Positions 1 to 8,578 of a stretch of DNA of 64,000 nucleotides are shown piece after piece. A program made the position numbers and the translations under genes. The stretch is from Gallibacter sp963634825 (GTDB lineage: Bacteria; Bacillota; Clostridia; Peptostreptococcales; Anaerovoracaceae), in the NCBI GenBank assembly GCA_963634825.1, contig CAVHCP010000003.1:1-64000 (forward strand), given 5' to 3'. A model generated the notes under the pieces. It had not been told where the DNA came from, did no database searches, and worked only from the letters and a program-made list of their open reading frames with translations. Positions within the stretch are counted from its first letter, which is position 1; every line of letters begins with the position of its first letter.

Positions 1-85
1 CCAATTCCAGACCCCAATTAACCATATTATGGGAGGATTTTTCTCAAAATCCTTGTCCCCAAAAAAGTTTGGATACCCAAAATAA
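1..85 (+). other. possible 3' end of an upstream gene
   Basis: Two frames are open from the left edge to stops at 83-85 and 87-89. The first gives a 27-residue tail ending in FGYPK. A terminator follows directly, so a plus-strand gene probably ends here. I cannot decide between the frames or name the product. Confidence 0.3.
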
Positions 86-96
86 TTAACTTCTTT

Positions 97-130
97 AAAA
101 GGCAGATGGCAAATAGCTATCTGCCTTTTG
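97..130 (+). terminator. intrinsic terminator of the upstream unit
   Basis: GGCAGATGGC (101-110) pairs with GCTATCTGCC (116-125), with one G-T pair, around the loop AAATA. TTTTG follows, and an A-run lies in front, so it may work in both directions. It separates whatever lies to the left from the Tad operon. Confidence 0.75.
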
Positions 131-137
131 CTATCAT

Positions 138-261
138 TATTTATCAAGTGGCGCAAAATGGATGCAGTGCTTATCGGCGCTGTTTCGACGCCGTATAGAT
201 GTGATAGTGCGTCTGCAAAGGCACCTCAAAACACAGCATCCTTTTTGTGCTTATAAAAAAA
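138..261. repeat. long imperfect palindrome, unassigned
   Basis: In this gene-free stretch (131-358) the left half mirrors the right half. GCGCAAAATGGATGC (151-165) faces GCATCCTTTTTGTGC (236-250), and GGCGCTGTTTCGACGC (176-191) faces GCGTCTGCAAAGGCACC (209-225). The flanks TTATCAAG and CTTATAA also match as an inverted pair. No open reading frame or known RNA was recognised. The architecture resembles the palindromes near 24.5 kb and 39.9 kb, but the sequence is not related to them by eye. Confidence 0.6.
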
Positions 262-285
262 TTTACAGATTTTGTAAAAATGTGC

Positions 286-314
286 TTGCTTTTTATTTAC
301 GCTTGTAGTAACAT
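286..314 (+). promoter_or_regulatory. candidate promoter of the Tad operon
   Basis: TTGCTT (286-291) and TAACAT (309-314) are 17 bp apart and precede cpaF by 45 bp. The ribosome site AGAAGG lies just before the start codon at 359. The -10 box is a weak match. Confidence 0.4.
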
Positions 315-358
315 ATCATTACAAAAATGTAAAAGTATTCCAAAAAAAGAAGGTAAAA

Positions 359-1561
359 ATGCTGACAAAACAATTCACAAATAATATACGAAAAGAAATA
401 TCGATAAATCAGATGGAGCTTTCGAATGAGGAGATGTTTTCATTTATAGAAAAGAAAGCTCTTGAGAGCAGTGAGCTTGCAGAGCTTGATATAGATGAGA
501 TAAATAAGGTTGTGCGCAGAGTATTTTTTGCGGTCAATAGCGATCTTTCTATTTTAGAGCCATATATAAATGATGAGAGCGTCTCAGAAATTATGGTAAA
601 TGGATATAAAAATATTTTTATCGAAAAGGATGGCAAAATCCAAAGGACTAAAGACGAATTTTTTGATATTGAGGAGCTTGAGGAAGTCATTCGCAGAGTA
701 GCCGGAAGCGTTCATAGGGAAATAAATGAGATGGTGCCGATAGTCGACGCACGCACAAGGGACGGTGCGAGAGTAAATGCGGTATACAAAAATGTAGCGC
801 TTGGCGGGCCGATACTCACAATAAGGAGATTTCCAAAGATAAATATAACGATGGAGGATTTGATCGCATACAAAACGGTAACCCACGAGGCGGCGATGTT
901 TTTAAAAAGGCTACTCGTATGCGGATATAATTTCTTTATCTCCGGAGGCACATCGAGTGGCAAGACTACATTTTTAAATGCTCTTACGGGATGTATTCCG
1001 GAGGGGGAGAGAGTCATCATCATTGAGGACAGTGCCGAGTTGAGACCGATAGGCATATCAAATTTGGTTAGGATGGAAAGCAGAACTACAAGTGACGGTA
1101 GAAATGATATACAGATAAATGAGCTTATAAAGACAAGCCTCAGGATGAGACCGGACAGGATTATCATCGGTGAGATAAGAGATGGCAAGGCGCTCTTAGA
1201 TATGCTAAACGGTCTAAATACCGGACATAGTGGTCTTTGCACGGGTCACGGCAATTCCTCTGCGGGCATGCTAAAGCGTATGGAAGCTCTTTATATGCAG
1301 GAAGCGAATTTCCCCCTTAGGGCGATTGATGAACAAATAGCGGAGGGGCTTGATATCATAATCCATATAAAGCGATTTAAAAATAACATCAGAAAGGTGT
1401 CGGAAATTTCGGAGATATTTATAAATGAGGATGGCAGGCTTGCTTTAAATAAATTATTTGTGCTTGAAGCAGGCGAGCTTGTGAGGACAAAAAACGAGCT
1501 TATAAATAAGGAAAAGCTCAGTATAGAAAATCACGAGGTGAGCGATGAAAACCGATTATAA
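359..1561 (+). CDS. cpaF: CpaF/TadA-type secretion ATPase of the Tad pilus
   Basis: A 400-residue hexameric ATPase of the type II/IV secretion superfamily that powers assembly of Flp/Tad pili at the cytoplasmic face of the membrane. The N-terminal ~90 residues are helical and charged. Walker A (GGTSSGKTT) lies near residues 195-203, and Walker B (IIIGEIRDG) near 268-276, followed by the His-box TGHSGLCTGHGNS. Length is normal for CpaF. It heads an overlapping operon: tadB starts 17 bp before its stop. Family and role are secure from motifs and neighbours; the pilus itself is inferred. Confidence 0.93.
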   Translation: MLTKQFTNNIRKEISINQMELSNEEMFSFIEKKALESSELAELDIDEINKVVRRVFFAVNSDLSILEPYINDESVSEIMVNGYKNIFIEKDGKIQRTKDEFFDIEELEEVIRRVAGSVHREINEMVPIVDARTRDGARVNAVYKNVALGGPILTIRRFPKINITMEDLIAYKTVTHEAAMFLKRLLVCGYNFFISGGTSSGKTTFLNALTGCIPEGERVIIIEDSAELRPIGISNLVRMESRTTSDGRNDIQINELIKTSLRMRPDRIIIGEIRDGKALLDMLNGLNTGHSGLCTGHGNSSAGMLKRMEALYMQEANFPLRAIDEQIAEGLDIIIHIKRFKNNIRKVSEISEIFINEDGRLALNKLFVLEAGELVRTKNELINKEKLSIENHEVSDENRL

Positions 1562-2294
1562 AAAATACAAGTTGAGTAAAGGGGAAAGGATGAAATTTAT
1601 TCCCGTGGCATATGTAAGTTGCACTCTGCTTGCATATCTGTTTTACAGAAGTATCATTTTATCGCTGATTTTCGGACTGTTTTTTGTATTTGCCGAAAAG
1701 TATTATTCTGATTATTTGCTCGGCAGGCAAAAGGAAGAGATGAGGCGTCAATTTAAGGACCTGATGTATTCGCTGAGCAGTAGCGTAGCATCCGGCAGAT
1801 ATATGAGCGAAGCGCTTTTGGAGGCGCAAAAAAATTTGGAAATGATTTATGGCAAAGATGCGCTTATGGTAAATGAGCTCAATGGAATAAATAAGAGCAT
1901 AAGTGAGAGCAGGGAAAGGATAGAGGATGTGCTTTATGATTTTGCGGAGCGCAGCGCAAATGAGGATATAAGGAATTTTGTAGAGGTATATAACATATGC
2001 CAAAAAACAGGCGGAGATATTCAAAGAGTTATATCAAATACGACGGGCGTGATACTTGACAAAATGCAGATGCAAAGAGAAATAAAAACTCTGATGGCAC
2101 AAAAGCAATTTGAGGCTCGTATAGTAAGCATTATGCCACTTGTCATAATCATATTTTTAAATCTCATCTCTCCTGATTATTTGAGCCCGCTTTACGAAAC
2201 AATAATGGGCAGGATCATCATGAGTATCGCACTTTTTGGATTTATAGTAGCTTGCGTGTGGATGTTTAAGCTGACCGAGGTGGATGATATATGA
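1545..2294 (+). CDS. tadB: TadB-like inner-membrane protein (type II secretion F family)
   Basis: A 249-residue membrane protein of the T2SF/GspF type, half of the platform on which CpaF acts. Membrane segments lie near residues 16-46, 189-207 and 222-243. The middle (about 63-180) holds the cytoplasmic helical T2SF domain with the usual SSxxxGxxxxEAL pattern. The ATG at 1545 follows GAGGTG and overlaps cpaF by 17 bp; an ATG at 1590 after GGGGAAAGG is an alternative giving a 15-residue shorter protein. It is translationally coupled to the next gene by a 4-bp overlap. Confidence 0.82.
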   Translation: MKTDYKKYKLSKGERMKFIPVAYVSCTLLAYLFYRSIILSLIFGLFFVFAEKYYSDYLLGRQKEEMRRQFKDLMYSLSSSVASGRYMSEALLEAQKNLEMIYGKDALMVNELNGINKSISESRERIEDVLYDFAERSANEDIRNFVEVYNICQKTGGDIQRVISNTTGVILDKMQMQREIKTLMAQKQFEARIVSIMPLVIIIFLNLISPDYLSPLYETIMGRIIMSIALFGFIVACVWMFKLTEVDDI

Positions 2295-3385
2295 AAAAAG
2301 AAACTTTGAATAAAAAAATTGATTATATAAAAGAAAAGTATCTCGGCGAGAAAGGATATCTTGAAGATAAGTTTTTAAAGATATATGGGGGTGGCGATTA
2401 TGAAAGAGAGATAGATGATATACGAAAGAAAAATAAAAATAAGTATCTGCTATGTATAATTTTGCTCTTTTTATTGCTTGTATGGACGCTTTATTCGCAG
2501 ATAGCTACAAGCAGGATTATCGAGGAGGACGAAAAAGGCTTTGTTACAGCAGTCGAAAGGAGTGACGATACAACAGGAAGCGTGCCGCTAAGGGCGTATG
2601 TGGCAAAAAATGGCAAATTGATAGAAAAAAATGTAAATCTCATAACGACTGAAAATGAAGATACAAAAAAGGCAGGCATTATAGATATGGAGGATGAAAA
2701 TATCGAGCTTGCTGTCAATTACAAGATAGATGAGGCTGTAAAAAGCGTTGCAAAAGGGAGTGGCAATAAGCTTGTGCTTCCGTGCAAACTATCGGATGGC
2801 ACGCCTGTTTATTGGCAAAAGCAACAGAGTAGCATAAAAAATATGGCGTTGATACCGCTTGTCGCAATCATATTATATGCGATATACAGGCAGCGATTTG
2901 GCGAGGCAGAAAAAGCCGAAAGAGTAGCCCGAAAGTCGGTATTAGATGAGCTTCCCGCATTTATAAACAGGCTTACATTACTTCTTGGAGCAGGACTTGT
3001 ATTTGATACGGCATTTGAAAAAGCTGTGTCTGACAGCAATCAAAGGCGCTGGAAAAACGATTCGTACTTTTATAATCAAATGACGAAGATCAAAAATGAT
3101 TCGGAGGCGAGCAAAATCTCCATATATAAAGGGCTTGAGGATTTTGCAAAGCGGACGCAGATAAGAGAATTTATAAGAATGACCAATATCATTTCTGACG
3201 GTATAAATAAGGGAACGAGCCTTGCCGATAAGCTCGAGCTTGAGAGCAATGCGATGTGGTTTGCAAAGAAAAAAGATGCGGAGGAAAAGGGCAGACTCGC
3301 CGAAACAAAAATAATAGCACCGCTTATGATAATGCTCGTTATCCTCATAATCATAACGATAGCGCCGGCAATGATGGAAATGTAA
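2291..3385 (+). CDS. tadC: TadC-like inner-membrane protein (type II secretion F family)
   Basis: A 364-residue second platform protein. A charged cytoplasmic start (1-48) leads to a membrane helix (about 50-68), then an insert of roughly 110 residues that is probably extracytoplasmic, a second helix near 185-200, the T2SF-like domain (about 217-330, with the LLGAGLVFDTAFEKAV motif) and a C-terminal helix (340-360). The outside insert is larger than usual for TadC, so its binding partner is unclear. It overlaps tadB by 4 bp. Confidence 0.78.
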   Translation: MKKETLNKKIDYIKEKYLGEKGYLEDKFLKIYGGGDYEREIDDIRKKNKNKYLLCIILLFLLLVWTLYSQIATSRIIEEDEKGFVTAVERSDDTTGSVPLRAYVAKNGKLIEKNVNLITTENEDTKKAGIIDMEDENIELAVNYKIDEAVKSVAKGSGNKLVLPCKLSDGTPVYWQKQQSSIKNMALIPLVAIILYAIYRQRFGEAEKAERVARKSVLDELPAFINRLTLLLGAGLVFDTAFEKAVSDSNQRRWKNDSYFYNQMTKIKNDSEASKISIYKGLEDFAKRTQIREFIRMTNIISDGINKGTSLADKLELESNAMWFAKKKDAEEKGRLAETKIIAPLMIMLVILIIITIAPAMMEM

Positions 3386-3431
3386 AAACATAAAAATAGA
3401 GATGTCAAAATGTGAAAGGAGAGGAGAAAAA

Positions 3432-3626
3432 ATGTTAAAGAGAATTAAAAAAATGCGTATGCCTGCCACACTGACAAGGCTAAATAAAAAAATGGGAGAC
3501 AGCGGTATGGAAATGATACAGGTTGCAATACTTATCGCACTTGCCATAATACTGGGTCTGATATTTAAGACCGAAATAACTTCATTTGTAAATAAGACAT
3601 TTACAAATCTAAATAACGGATTTTAG
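3432..3626 (+). CDS. Flp1-like type IVb prepilin
   Basis: A 64-residue protein: a basic leader of about 26 residues, then a Gly-Met-Glu stretch and one hydrophobic helix (IQVAILIALAIILGLIFK), then a short polar tail. This is the size and plan of the small Flp1-family pilins of Clostridia, the likely main pilus subunit. The ATG at 3432 is chosen because GGAGAGGAG sits just before it; an upstream ATG at 3402 lacks such a site. The leader Glu is closer to the presumed cut site than in classical Flp pilins, so the exact processing site is uncertain. No prepilin peptidase gene is in the window. Confidence 0.7.
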   Translation: MLKRIKKMRMPATLTRLNKKMGDSGMEMIQVAILIALAIILGLIFKTEITSFVNKTFTNLNNGF

Positions 3627-3662
3627 CAGTCTTGATATGGCTATGGATTTTGTGAGGCAAAA

Positions 3663-4148
3663 ATGAAAAAATTTTCTGGATCAAATGTAAAAATATGGGA
3701 TATAACAAAACCCCTAAAGACACTAAAGAGCGCAAAGAGCATAAAAAATATTCTTAGGGGAATCATAAAAGATGAAGACGGCTCGTCTATAGTTGAGGCG
3801 GTTATAGTTTTGCCTATTGTTATTTTAGCGGTGCTATGTACTGTGGCGATAAGTACATATCTTTGCAATGCTGTCTTTGCATCGGTAGATATGCACAAAA
3901 ATATGACGAGAGCTGCAGGAGAACAAACGCAGACAAGGATCTTGGAAGGATCGCCTATCAGAGATTATGCTATTTCGGATGGCAATGTGCGAGGGGTCAG
4001 TTGCAAAAGTGCCTCAAAGACTATAACAGGTCCTGCGGGATTTTTGCTCGAAAAACAGATGCGAGAAGAGATAGAGGCAAGGATATATGTCATTGATGAA
4101 AAAAAGATTACAAGATATAAGGACCTTTTGGGCGAGGTGCTCAAATGA
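3663..4148 (+). CDS. TadE-like pseudopilin/minor pilin
   Basis: A 161-residue protein with a basic N-terminus (1-38), the motif DEDGSSIVEAVIVLPIVI and one membrane helix (about 44-66), then a soluble C-terminal part of about 95 residues. The GSxxVEA motif before the helix is the hallmark of TadE/TadF pseudopilins. It probably sits in the membrane and helps start or anchor the Flp fibre. The next gene begins inside its 3' end. Confidence 0.75.
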   Translation: MKKFSGSNVKIWDITKPLKTLKSAKSIKNILRGIIKDEDGSSIVEAVIVLPIVILAVLCTVAISTYLCNAVFASVDMHKNMTRAAGEQTQTRILEGSPIRDYAISDGNVRGVSCKSASKTITGPAGFLLEKQMREEIEARIYVIDEKKITRYKDLLGEVLK

Positions 4149-5307
4149 GAGGGGTAGCACGACTGTATTTACTGCGATAATTATGGCTTCGGTTGTGATG
4201 TTGGCGGTTATGCTTGTCACATTTTCAAAGGAAAAAGCCGAAACAGGCAGAGCAGACAGTCTATTATCACTATCTTCGAGATCTGTCCTGTCGCAATATT
4301 GTATTCCGCTAAAGGAAAGATATGGCATTATGGCGATGGATACAACACCTTTAAAAATAGAAAACGGACTCAGATTTTATATGCTGCAAAATGATCCGGA
4401 TTTAAATATCGAAAGTATAAGTGCAAGTTTGCAGGGATATACGTTGTTTGATATCGAAAATATAGAAAATGAGATAGAGGAGTATTTTTTATTCCTGCTT
4501 GGAAAGGACTTATTGACAAAGGAAAATACAAATGATCAAAGAGAAGATGACGCTGTCCTCAGAAATAAAAAAATCATATCTATGCTACCGTCAGGTGCTA
4601 AAAGCGGCTCGGATGTGAGCATAGATGCGATTGCAGATGTATTTGCAGATGCAGATAAATTTTTTGATACTACAAAAAGGACGGTGGCTGTAAATGAATA
4701 TCTGATGAGAGTATGCAACAATCATAAAAATGACGACACAGAGACCTTTTTCAAGAACGAAATCGAATATCTTTTGGCAGGCGAGTTAAATGATAAGGAA
4801 AATTATTCGCAGGTAAAAAATAAAATTAAATTGCTTAGAAATGTTATCAATTTTGCGACGATTTTTACGACTCCGACTCTTCTTGAGGAGGTGACGGCGC
4901 TTGCCGCAACAACAGGCTTTGGCGTCGGCGTTGCGACGATAATGATTGCAGAGGGCTGGGCGCTGCTTGAAGCGCAAAATGATGTTGCGATTTTAGAAAA
5001 TGACGGCAAGCTACCAATAGTCAAAACAAGAGAAACATGGGCGACTGATATCGGAAGTATATCGACCGGTGCGAAGGACGGATATATTGACAATCATTGT
5101 GAAACAGGCTTGGATTATGAAGATTATCTCAGAGTGTTTTTGTATTTTACAGATAAGGAAACTAAGCTGACTCGCTTTATGGACCTTATGCAGTTGTATA
5201 TTCAGGGGACATATGATGAAAGTTTTCTCATCAAGACTACATGCACAGGATATAGCTTTGATGCAAAGATAAACGGAAGAAAATATAAATATGTTGAAAA
5301 ATATTAA
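4087..5307 (+). CDS. DUF5702-type Tad-associated membrane protein
   Basis: A 406-residue protein starting with a short basic segment, NERGSTTVFTAIIMASVVMLAVMLV (a TadE/TadG-like membrane start) and then a long extracytoplasmic domain. The following KAETGRADSLLSLSSRSVLSQY and LKERYGIMAMD patterns match my memory of DUF5702 proteins in clostridial Tad loci. It could be an adhesin-like or minor-pilin component. The start lies inside the previous gene; AAGGA at 4079-4083 could serve ATG 4087 or, with better spacing, ATG 4096. Confidence 0.65.
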   Translation: MSLMKKRLQDIRTFWARCSNERGSTTVFTAIIMASVVMLAVMLVTFSKEKAETGRADSLLSLSSRSVLSQYCIPLKERYGIMAMDTTPLKIENGLRFYMLQNDPDLNIESISASLQGYTLFDIENIENEIEEYFLFLLGKDLLTKENTNDQREDDAVLRNKKIISMLPSGAKSGSDVSIDAIADVFADADKFFDTTKRTVAVNEYLMRVCNNHKNDDTETFFKNEIEYLLAGELNDKENYSQVKNKIKLLRNVINFATIFTTPTLLEEVTALAATTGFGVGVATIMIAEGWALLEAQNDVAILENDGKLPIVKTRETWATDIGSISTGAKDGYIDNHCETGLDYEDYLRVFLYFTDKETKLTRFMDLMQLYIQGTYDESFLIKTTCTGYSFDAKINGRKYKYVEKY

Positions 5308-6103
5308 AGAGCGCAATGCTTTAGAGGCTCTGCGGGTTATAAAGGGAAAAATAAAAAATGAAGACGGACATTATATTTTAGAAGCGTCAATAATAGTGCC
5401 TTTTGTGCTGGCTCTTGTGATCGCCATAGGCAGTATGTGTAAGGCGGCGGAGCTAAAGGAGGATGTAGTATATATGGGCGCGGATGAAATGAAGCTTGCA
5501 CTCATAAATTCGTATATATACGGCACGGATTTGACGCTTGCAAGCAGGCTAAAGGAGCGTATCAAGGACGAAAGACCGGATGCAAAAGGAGTAGAGGTTG
5601 ATGGCTTTAAATCGGGGTTTTCGCTCGGGGGATATACGGATCTTATAGGCGTTGATGCGGATTTTGGATTGAAAATTGTTGTGCCTATACCGATCCAAAA
5701 AGATGTCAGGGAGCAGATTAGCTTTTTGGGCAGGAAATTTATCGGGGACAAATCGCAAAAAAGCAGCTTTGGATATGAAAATATGGAAAAGGAAGAAAGT
5801 GAAAATATCGTATATCTCTTCCCACAGGACGGCAGGAGATATCATACAAAAGAGTGTACATATGTAAAGCCTAAAAAAACAATAAAGGTATTGACCGCAG
5901 GTTTAAAAAAGGAATATTTGCCTTGTGATACCTGCAAATCAAAAAAGTGCAATATCGGAGACAGCGTATATATCTTTGAGGCGTATGGCAAAGTTTATCA
6001 CAAAGGTGACTGCAAAACGATAGAAAAAAATATCGTTGAGGTGGATAAGGAAATTGCCATAGAAAAAGGTTATACGCCTTGCAGCAAGTGTAAAGGAGGA
6101 TGA
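5291..6103 (+). CDS. TadE-like protein with two C-terminal His/Cys modules
   Basis: A 270-residue protein. The start (KNEDGHYILEASIIVPFVLALVIAIG, about 21-48) is a TadE-like leader and membrane helix. The last ~95 residues hold two repeats of one pattern: YHTKEC...YLPCDTC and YHKGDC...YTPCSKC, each offering His, Cys and a Cys-x2-Cys pair. The pattern resembles the small Ada-like metal-binding modules found at the ends of some secreted proteins. Metal binding outside the membrane is inferred. It overlaps the previous gene by 17 bp. Confidence 0.65.
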   Translation: MLKNIKERNALEALRVIKGKIKNEDGHYILEASIIVPFVLALVIAIGSMCKAAELKEDVVYMGADEMKLALINSYIYGTDLTLASRLKERIKDERPDAKGVEVDGFKSGFSLGGYTDLIGVDADFGLKIVVPIPIQKDVREQISFLGRKFIGDKSQKSSFGYENMEKEESENIVYLFPQDGRRYHTKECTYVKPKKTIKVLTAGLKKEYLPCDTCKSKKCNIGDSVYIFEAYGKVYHKGDCKTIEKNIVEVDKEIAIEKGYTPCSKCKGG

Positions 6104-6104
6104 A

Positions 6105-6635
6105 ATGGAATTACGAAAAAATAATTATGAAATAGAGATACAAAAAAATGATATGAAAGTTTTCGAAGAGAGGATGCTTTTTTCGGGGTTGTGTGATTTT
6201 ATAGTCCCTATGAGATTTACAGAAAAGGATGATAAAAAGAAAATCACATATAACTGCAATGGTTATGTTTCTCTGCGTGATATGTTGCCTTTATCGCCAA
6301 GTAAGCTCTTTGAAATACTCGAAAAAACGCTTTTGACACTTAATAAAAGCGTGGAATTTTTTATACCGCATAACAGAGTGACGCTAAGCGTAGATACTGT
6401 TTATTATGATAATAAGAAAAAGAAGGTTAAGCTTGCATATATTCCTGCTAAAAATGGAGAGCTAAATGAAAACTTAAATTGCTTTTTAGACGAGCTGGTG
6501 CAAAGGAGCGATGAAGAGACAAAAGAATATTTAATAAGCGTAAAGGGAGACCTAAATAAATTTAACAGAAGTATCAGAGATATGGCAGCCTTTGTCAGCG
6601 AACAGCGCAAGAGAATCAATCAGTGTATGATGTGA
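6105..6635 (+). CDS. DUF6382 domain protein
   Basis: A 176-residue soluble protein, last gene of the Tad operon, starting one base after the previous stop. Its body (CDFIVPMRFTEKDDKKKITYNCNGYVSLRDML...VYYDNKKKKVKLAYIP) fits DUF6382, a domain usually found ahead of an FHA domain next to clostridial Tad genes. No FHA domain follows here. Role unknown; a regulatory or assembly function is only suggested by position. Confidence 0.6.
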   Translation: MELRKNNYEIEIQKNDMKVFEERMLFSGLCDFIVPMRFTEKDDKKKITYNCNGYVSLRDMLPLSPSKLFEILEKTLLTLNKSVEFFIPHNRVTLSVDTVYYDNKKKKVKLAYIPAKNGELNENLNCFLDELVQRSDEETKEYLISVKGDLNKFNRSIRDMAAFVSEQRKRINQCMM

Positions 6636-6696
6636 TGCGCGCAAGAGAATATTTTTTGCCTTTTGCTTTTCTTTTATTTTTCTTTTAAATTTTTAA

Positions 6697-6705
6697 TGTT
6701 ATAAT
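6697..6705 (+). promoter_or_regulatory. extended -10 promoter for the DUF308-rarA unit
   Basis: TG (6697-6698), one base, then TATAAT (6700-6705), 30 bp before the start at 6736. No good -35 box is present, as is common for extended -10 promoters. The preceding 6645-6695 is a pyrimidine-rich tract without a clear hairpin. Confidence 0.6.
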
Positions 6706-6735
6706 ACAAAAAAGAAATGTTGAAAGGGGAAAAAT

Positions 6736-7266
6736 ATGAATCTTATTAAAAAAGTAAAAACATTCGGCATTGCAGTAGGAGTTGTATCTATCGTGGTTGG
6801 CATTATTCTTACATTCAGACCGGTGCAGAGCGAGGTTTTGTTAAATGCAATCGTCGGAATAGGCCTGGTGATTATGGGTATAGTCAAGCTTATACAGGAG
6901 ATATTTGTTACAAAGGAAACAGAAAAATCATGGGGATACATACTTGTACCTATTTTGATGATAATTTTAGGTATTTATGTACTTATGAATTCAACGGTAA
7001 CTATGTTTACAATAGGTATTATCATCTCAATATATGCATTTATGATGGCATTTGACAGATTTTCAATGGCACGTATCCGAAAACAGGCAGGTTTGTCATA
7101 TGGTAGCACAATATGCGAGGGAATATTGCAACTCATCTTTGGCATATTGATGTGCACAAATGTATTTGTTGCAATGATTGCGGTAACGGTTGTAGCAGGT
7201 ATTTATCTTGTTATTAACGGCGTTATGATACTTATCTCAAGCATCTATTTCGGAGATTTGCAATGA
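6736..7266 (+). CDS. DUF308 (HdeD-like) membrane protein
   Basis: A 176-residue protein made almost entirely of six or so membrane helices in three hairpin pairs, with the repeated GIVxxxxGI(I/V)L and NxxxGIxLxxxGI patterns of the DUF308/HdeD family. E. coli HdeD is linked to acid resistance, but for clostridial members the function is not known. A GAAAGGGGA ribosome site precedes ATG 6736. It overlaps rarA by 4 bp, so the two are co-translated. Confidence 0.7.
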   Translation: MNLIKKVKTFGIAVGVVSIVVGIILTFRPVQSEVLLNAIVGIGLVIMGIVKLIQEIFVTKETEKSWGYILVPILMIILGIYVLMNSTVTMFTIGIIISIYAFMMAFDRFSMARIRKQAGLSYGSTICEGILQLIFGILMCTNVFVAMIAVTVVAGIYLVINGVMILISSIYFGDLQ

Positions 7267-8537
7267 TTCCGTTGTCGACTAAAATGCGCCCAAGGACGCT
7301 AAATGAATTTGTAGGACAGGAGCACTTCTTGTATGAGGGCTCCCTCCTTTATAATGCCATAAAAAATAAGACATTTGAAAATGCGATTTTCTTTGGCCCG
7401 TCGGGTACAGGCAAGACGACGCTTGCTCGGATTATTGCTCGGGAGATGGACGCTGATTTTATAGAAATCAATGCGGGCGTTACAGGTATTAAGGAGCTAA
7501 AGGAAATAATAGAAAATGCAGAGCTAAAATTTTTTGGATTGCAGAAGCAAAAGACATATGTATATATCGACGAATTTCACAGGTGGAATAAATTGCAGCA
7601 AGATTCGCTTTTAAAGGCACTCGAGGACGGAGTTTTGTCATTTATAGGTAGCACCACCGAAAATCCATATTTTGCCATTAACAATGCCATTTTGAGCAGA
7701 GTGCACAGTATTTATGAGTTCAAATCGCATACTCCGGAAAACATTTCAAAAATATTGAAACGGACGTTGACGGATGAGGAGCTTGGCTTTGGCAAGTTGG
7801 GAATAAAATGTGACGATGATGTGCTGATGCTGTTGGCAAGAATGAGCGCAGGTGATGCGAGGGTTGCACTCGACACGCTCGGATTTATCATTGACAATAT
7901 GGGTGACAAAAAAGAGATTGACGAAAGTTTAGTTGCAGAAGCTACGCAGCAAAAGACATATTTTTATAACAAAGAGGATGACAAGTACGATCTTTTATCG
8001 GCATTGCAAAAATCGATAAGGGGCTCGGACCCCGATGCGGCGATACATTATCTTGCAAGGCTTATAAAGGGCGGTGCGGATATAAAGCTGATAGGCAGGA
8101 GACTTCTTGTCATAGCGAGTGAGGATGTGGGAATGGCATACCCGCAGGCAATAAGTATTGTAAATGCTTGCGTGCAGGCTGCACTTATGGTCGGATATCC
8201 GGAGGCGCAGATAAATTTGGCGCAGGCTGTTATAACGATGGCGGCAGCACCAAAGTCAAACAGATCATATATGGCACTTCTTGAGGCAACCGGCGACTTA
8301 GAAAAATTTGACCAACTTGACATTCCACTGCATATAAAGGATAGTCATTACTCCGGAGCTAAAAAAAGAGGTATCGGCATAGGATATAAATACCCGCACG
8401 ATTATGGCGGATATGTGGAGCAACAATATTTGCCGGATGCATTATACAAGGCAAACAAAAAATATTACGAGCCTACCGCAAACGGTACGGAAAAGGCATT
8501 TAAAAGATATCTTGAGGAAATAAAAAAGAAAAAATAA
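7263..8537 (+). CDS. rarA: replication-associated recombination protein A (AAA+ ATPase)
   Basis: A 424-residue AAA+ clamp-loader-like ATPase (RarA/MgsA) that acts at stalled replication forks. The N-terminal PLSTKMRPRTLNEFVGQEH is typical, Walker A (GPSGTGKTT) is near residues 44-52, and Walker B with the family sequence IDEFHRWNKLQQD is near 101-113. The sensor region STTENPYFAINNAILSR follows, and the C-terminal part (SDPDAAIHYLARLIKGGAD) is the tetramerisation domain. Length is normal. Confidence 0.93.
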   Translation: MIPLSTKMRPRTLNEFVGQEHFLYEGSLLYNAIKNKTFENAIFFGPSGTGKTTLARIIAREMDADFIEINAGVTGIKELKEIIENAELKFFGLQKQKTYVYIDEFHRWNKLQQDSLLKALEDGVLSFIGSTTENPYFAINNAILSRVHSIYEFKSHTPENISKILKRTLTDEELGFGKLGIKCDDDVLMLLARMSAGDARVALDTLGFIIDNMGDKKEIDESLVAEATQQKTYFYNKEDDKYDLLSALQKSIRGSDPDAAIHYLARLIKGGADIKLIGRRLLVIASEDVGMAYPQAISIVNACVQAALMVGYPEAQINLAQAVITMAAAPKSNRSYMALLEATGDLEKFDQLDIPLHIKDSHYSGAKKRGIGIGYKYPHDYGGYVEQQYLPDALYKANKKYYEPTANGTEKAFKRYLEEIKKKK

Positions 8538-8578
8538 CATACCGAGCATAGCTTGGAATAGTGAAATAGGGGATAATA

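Noticed and set aside
3836..4096. 86-codon frame inside the TadE-like gene
   Set aside because: Out-of-frame shadow with Cys/Lys-rich nonsense composition and no ribosome site.
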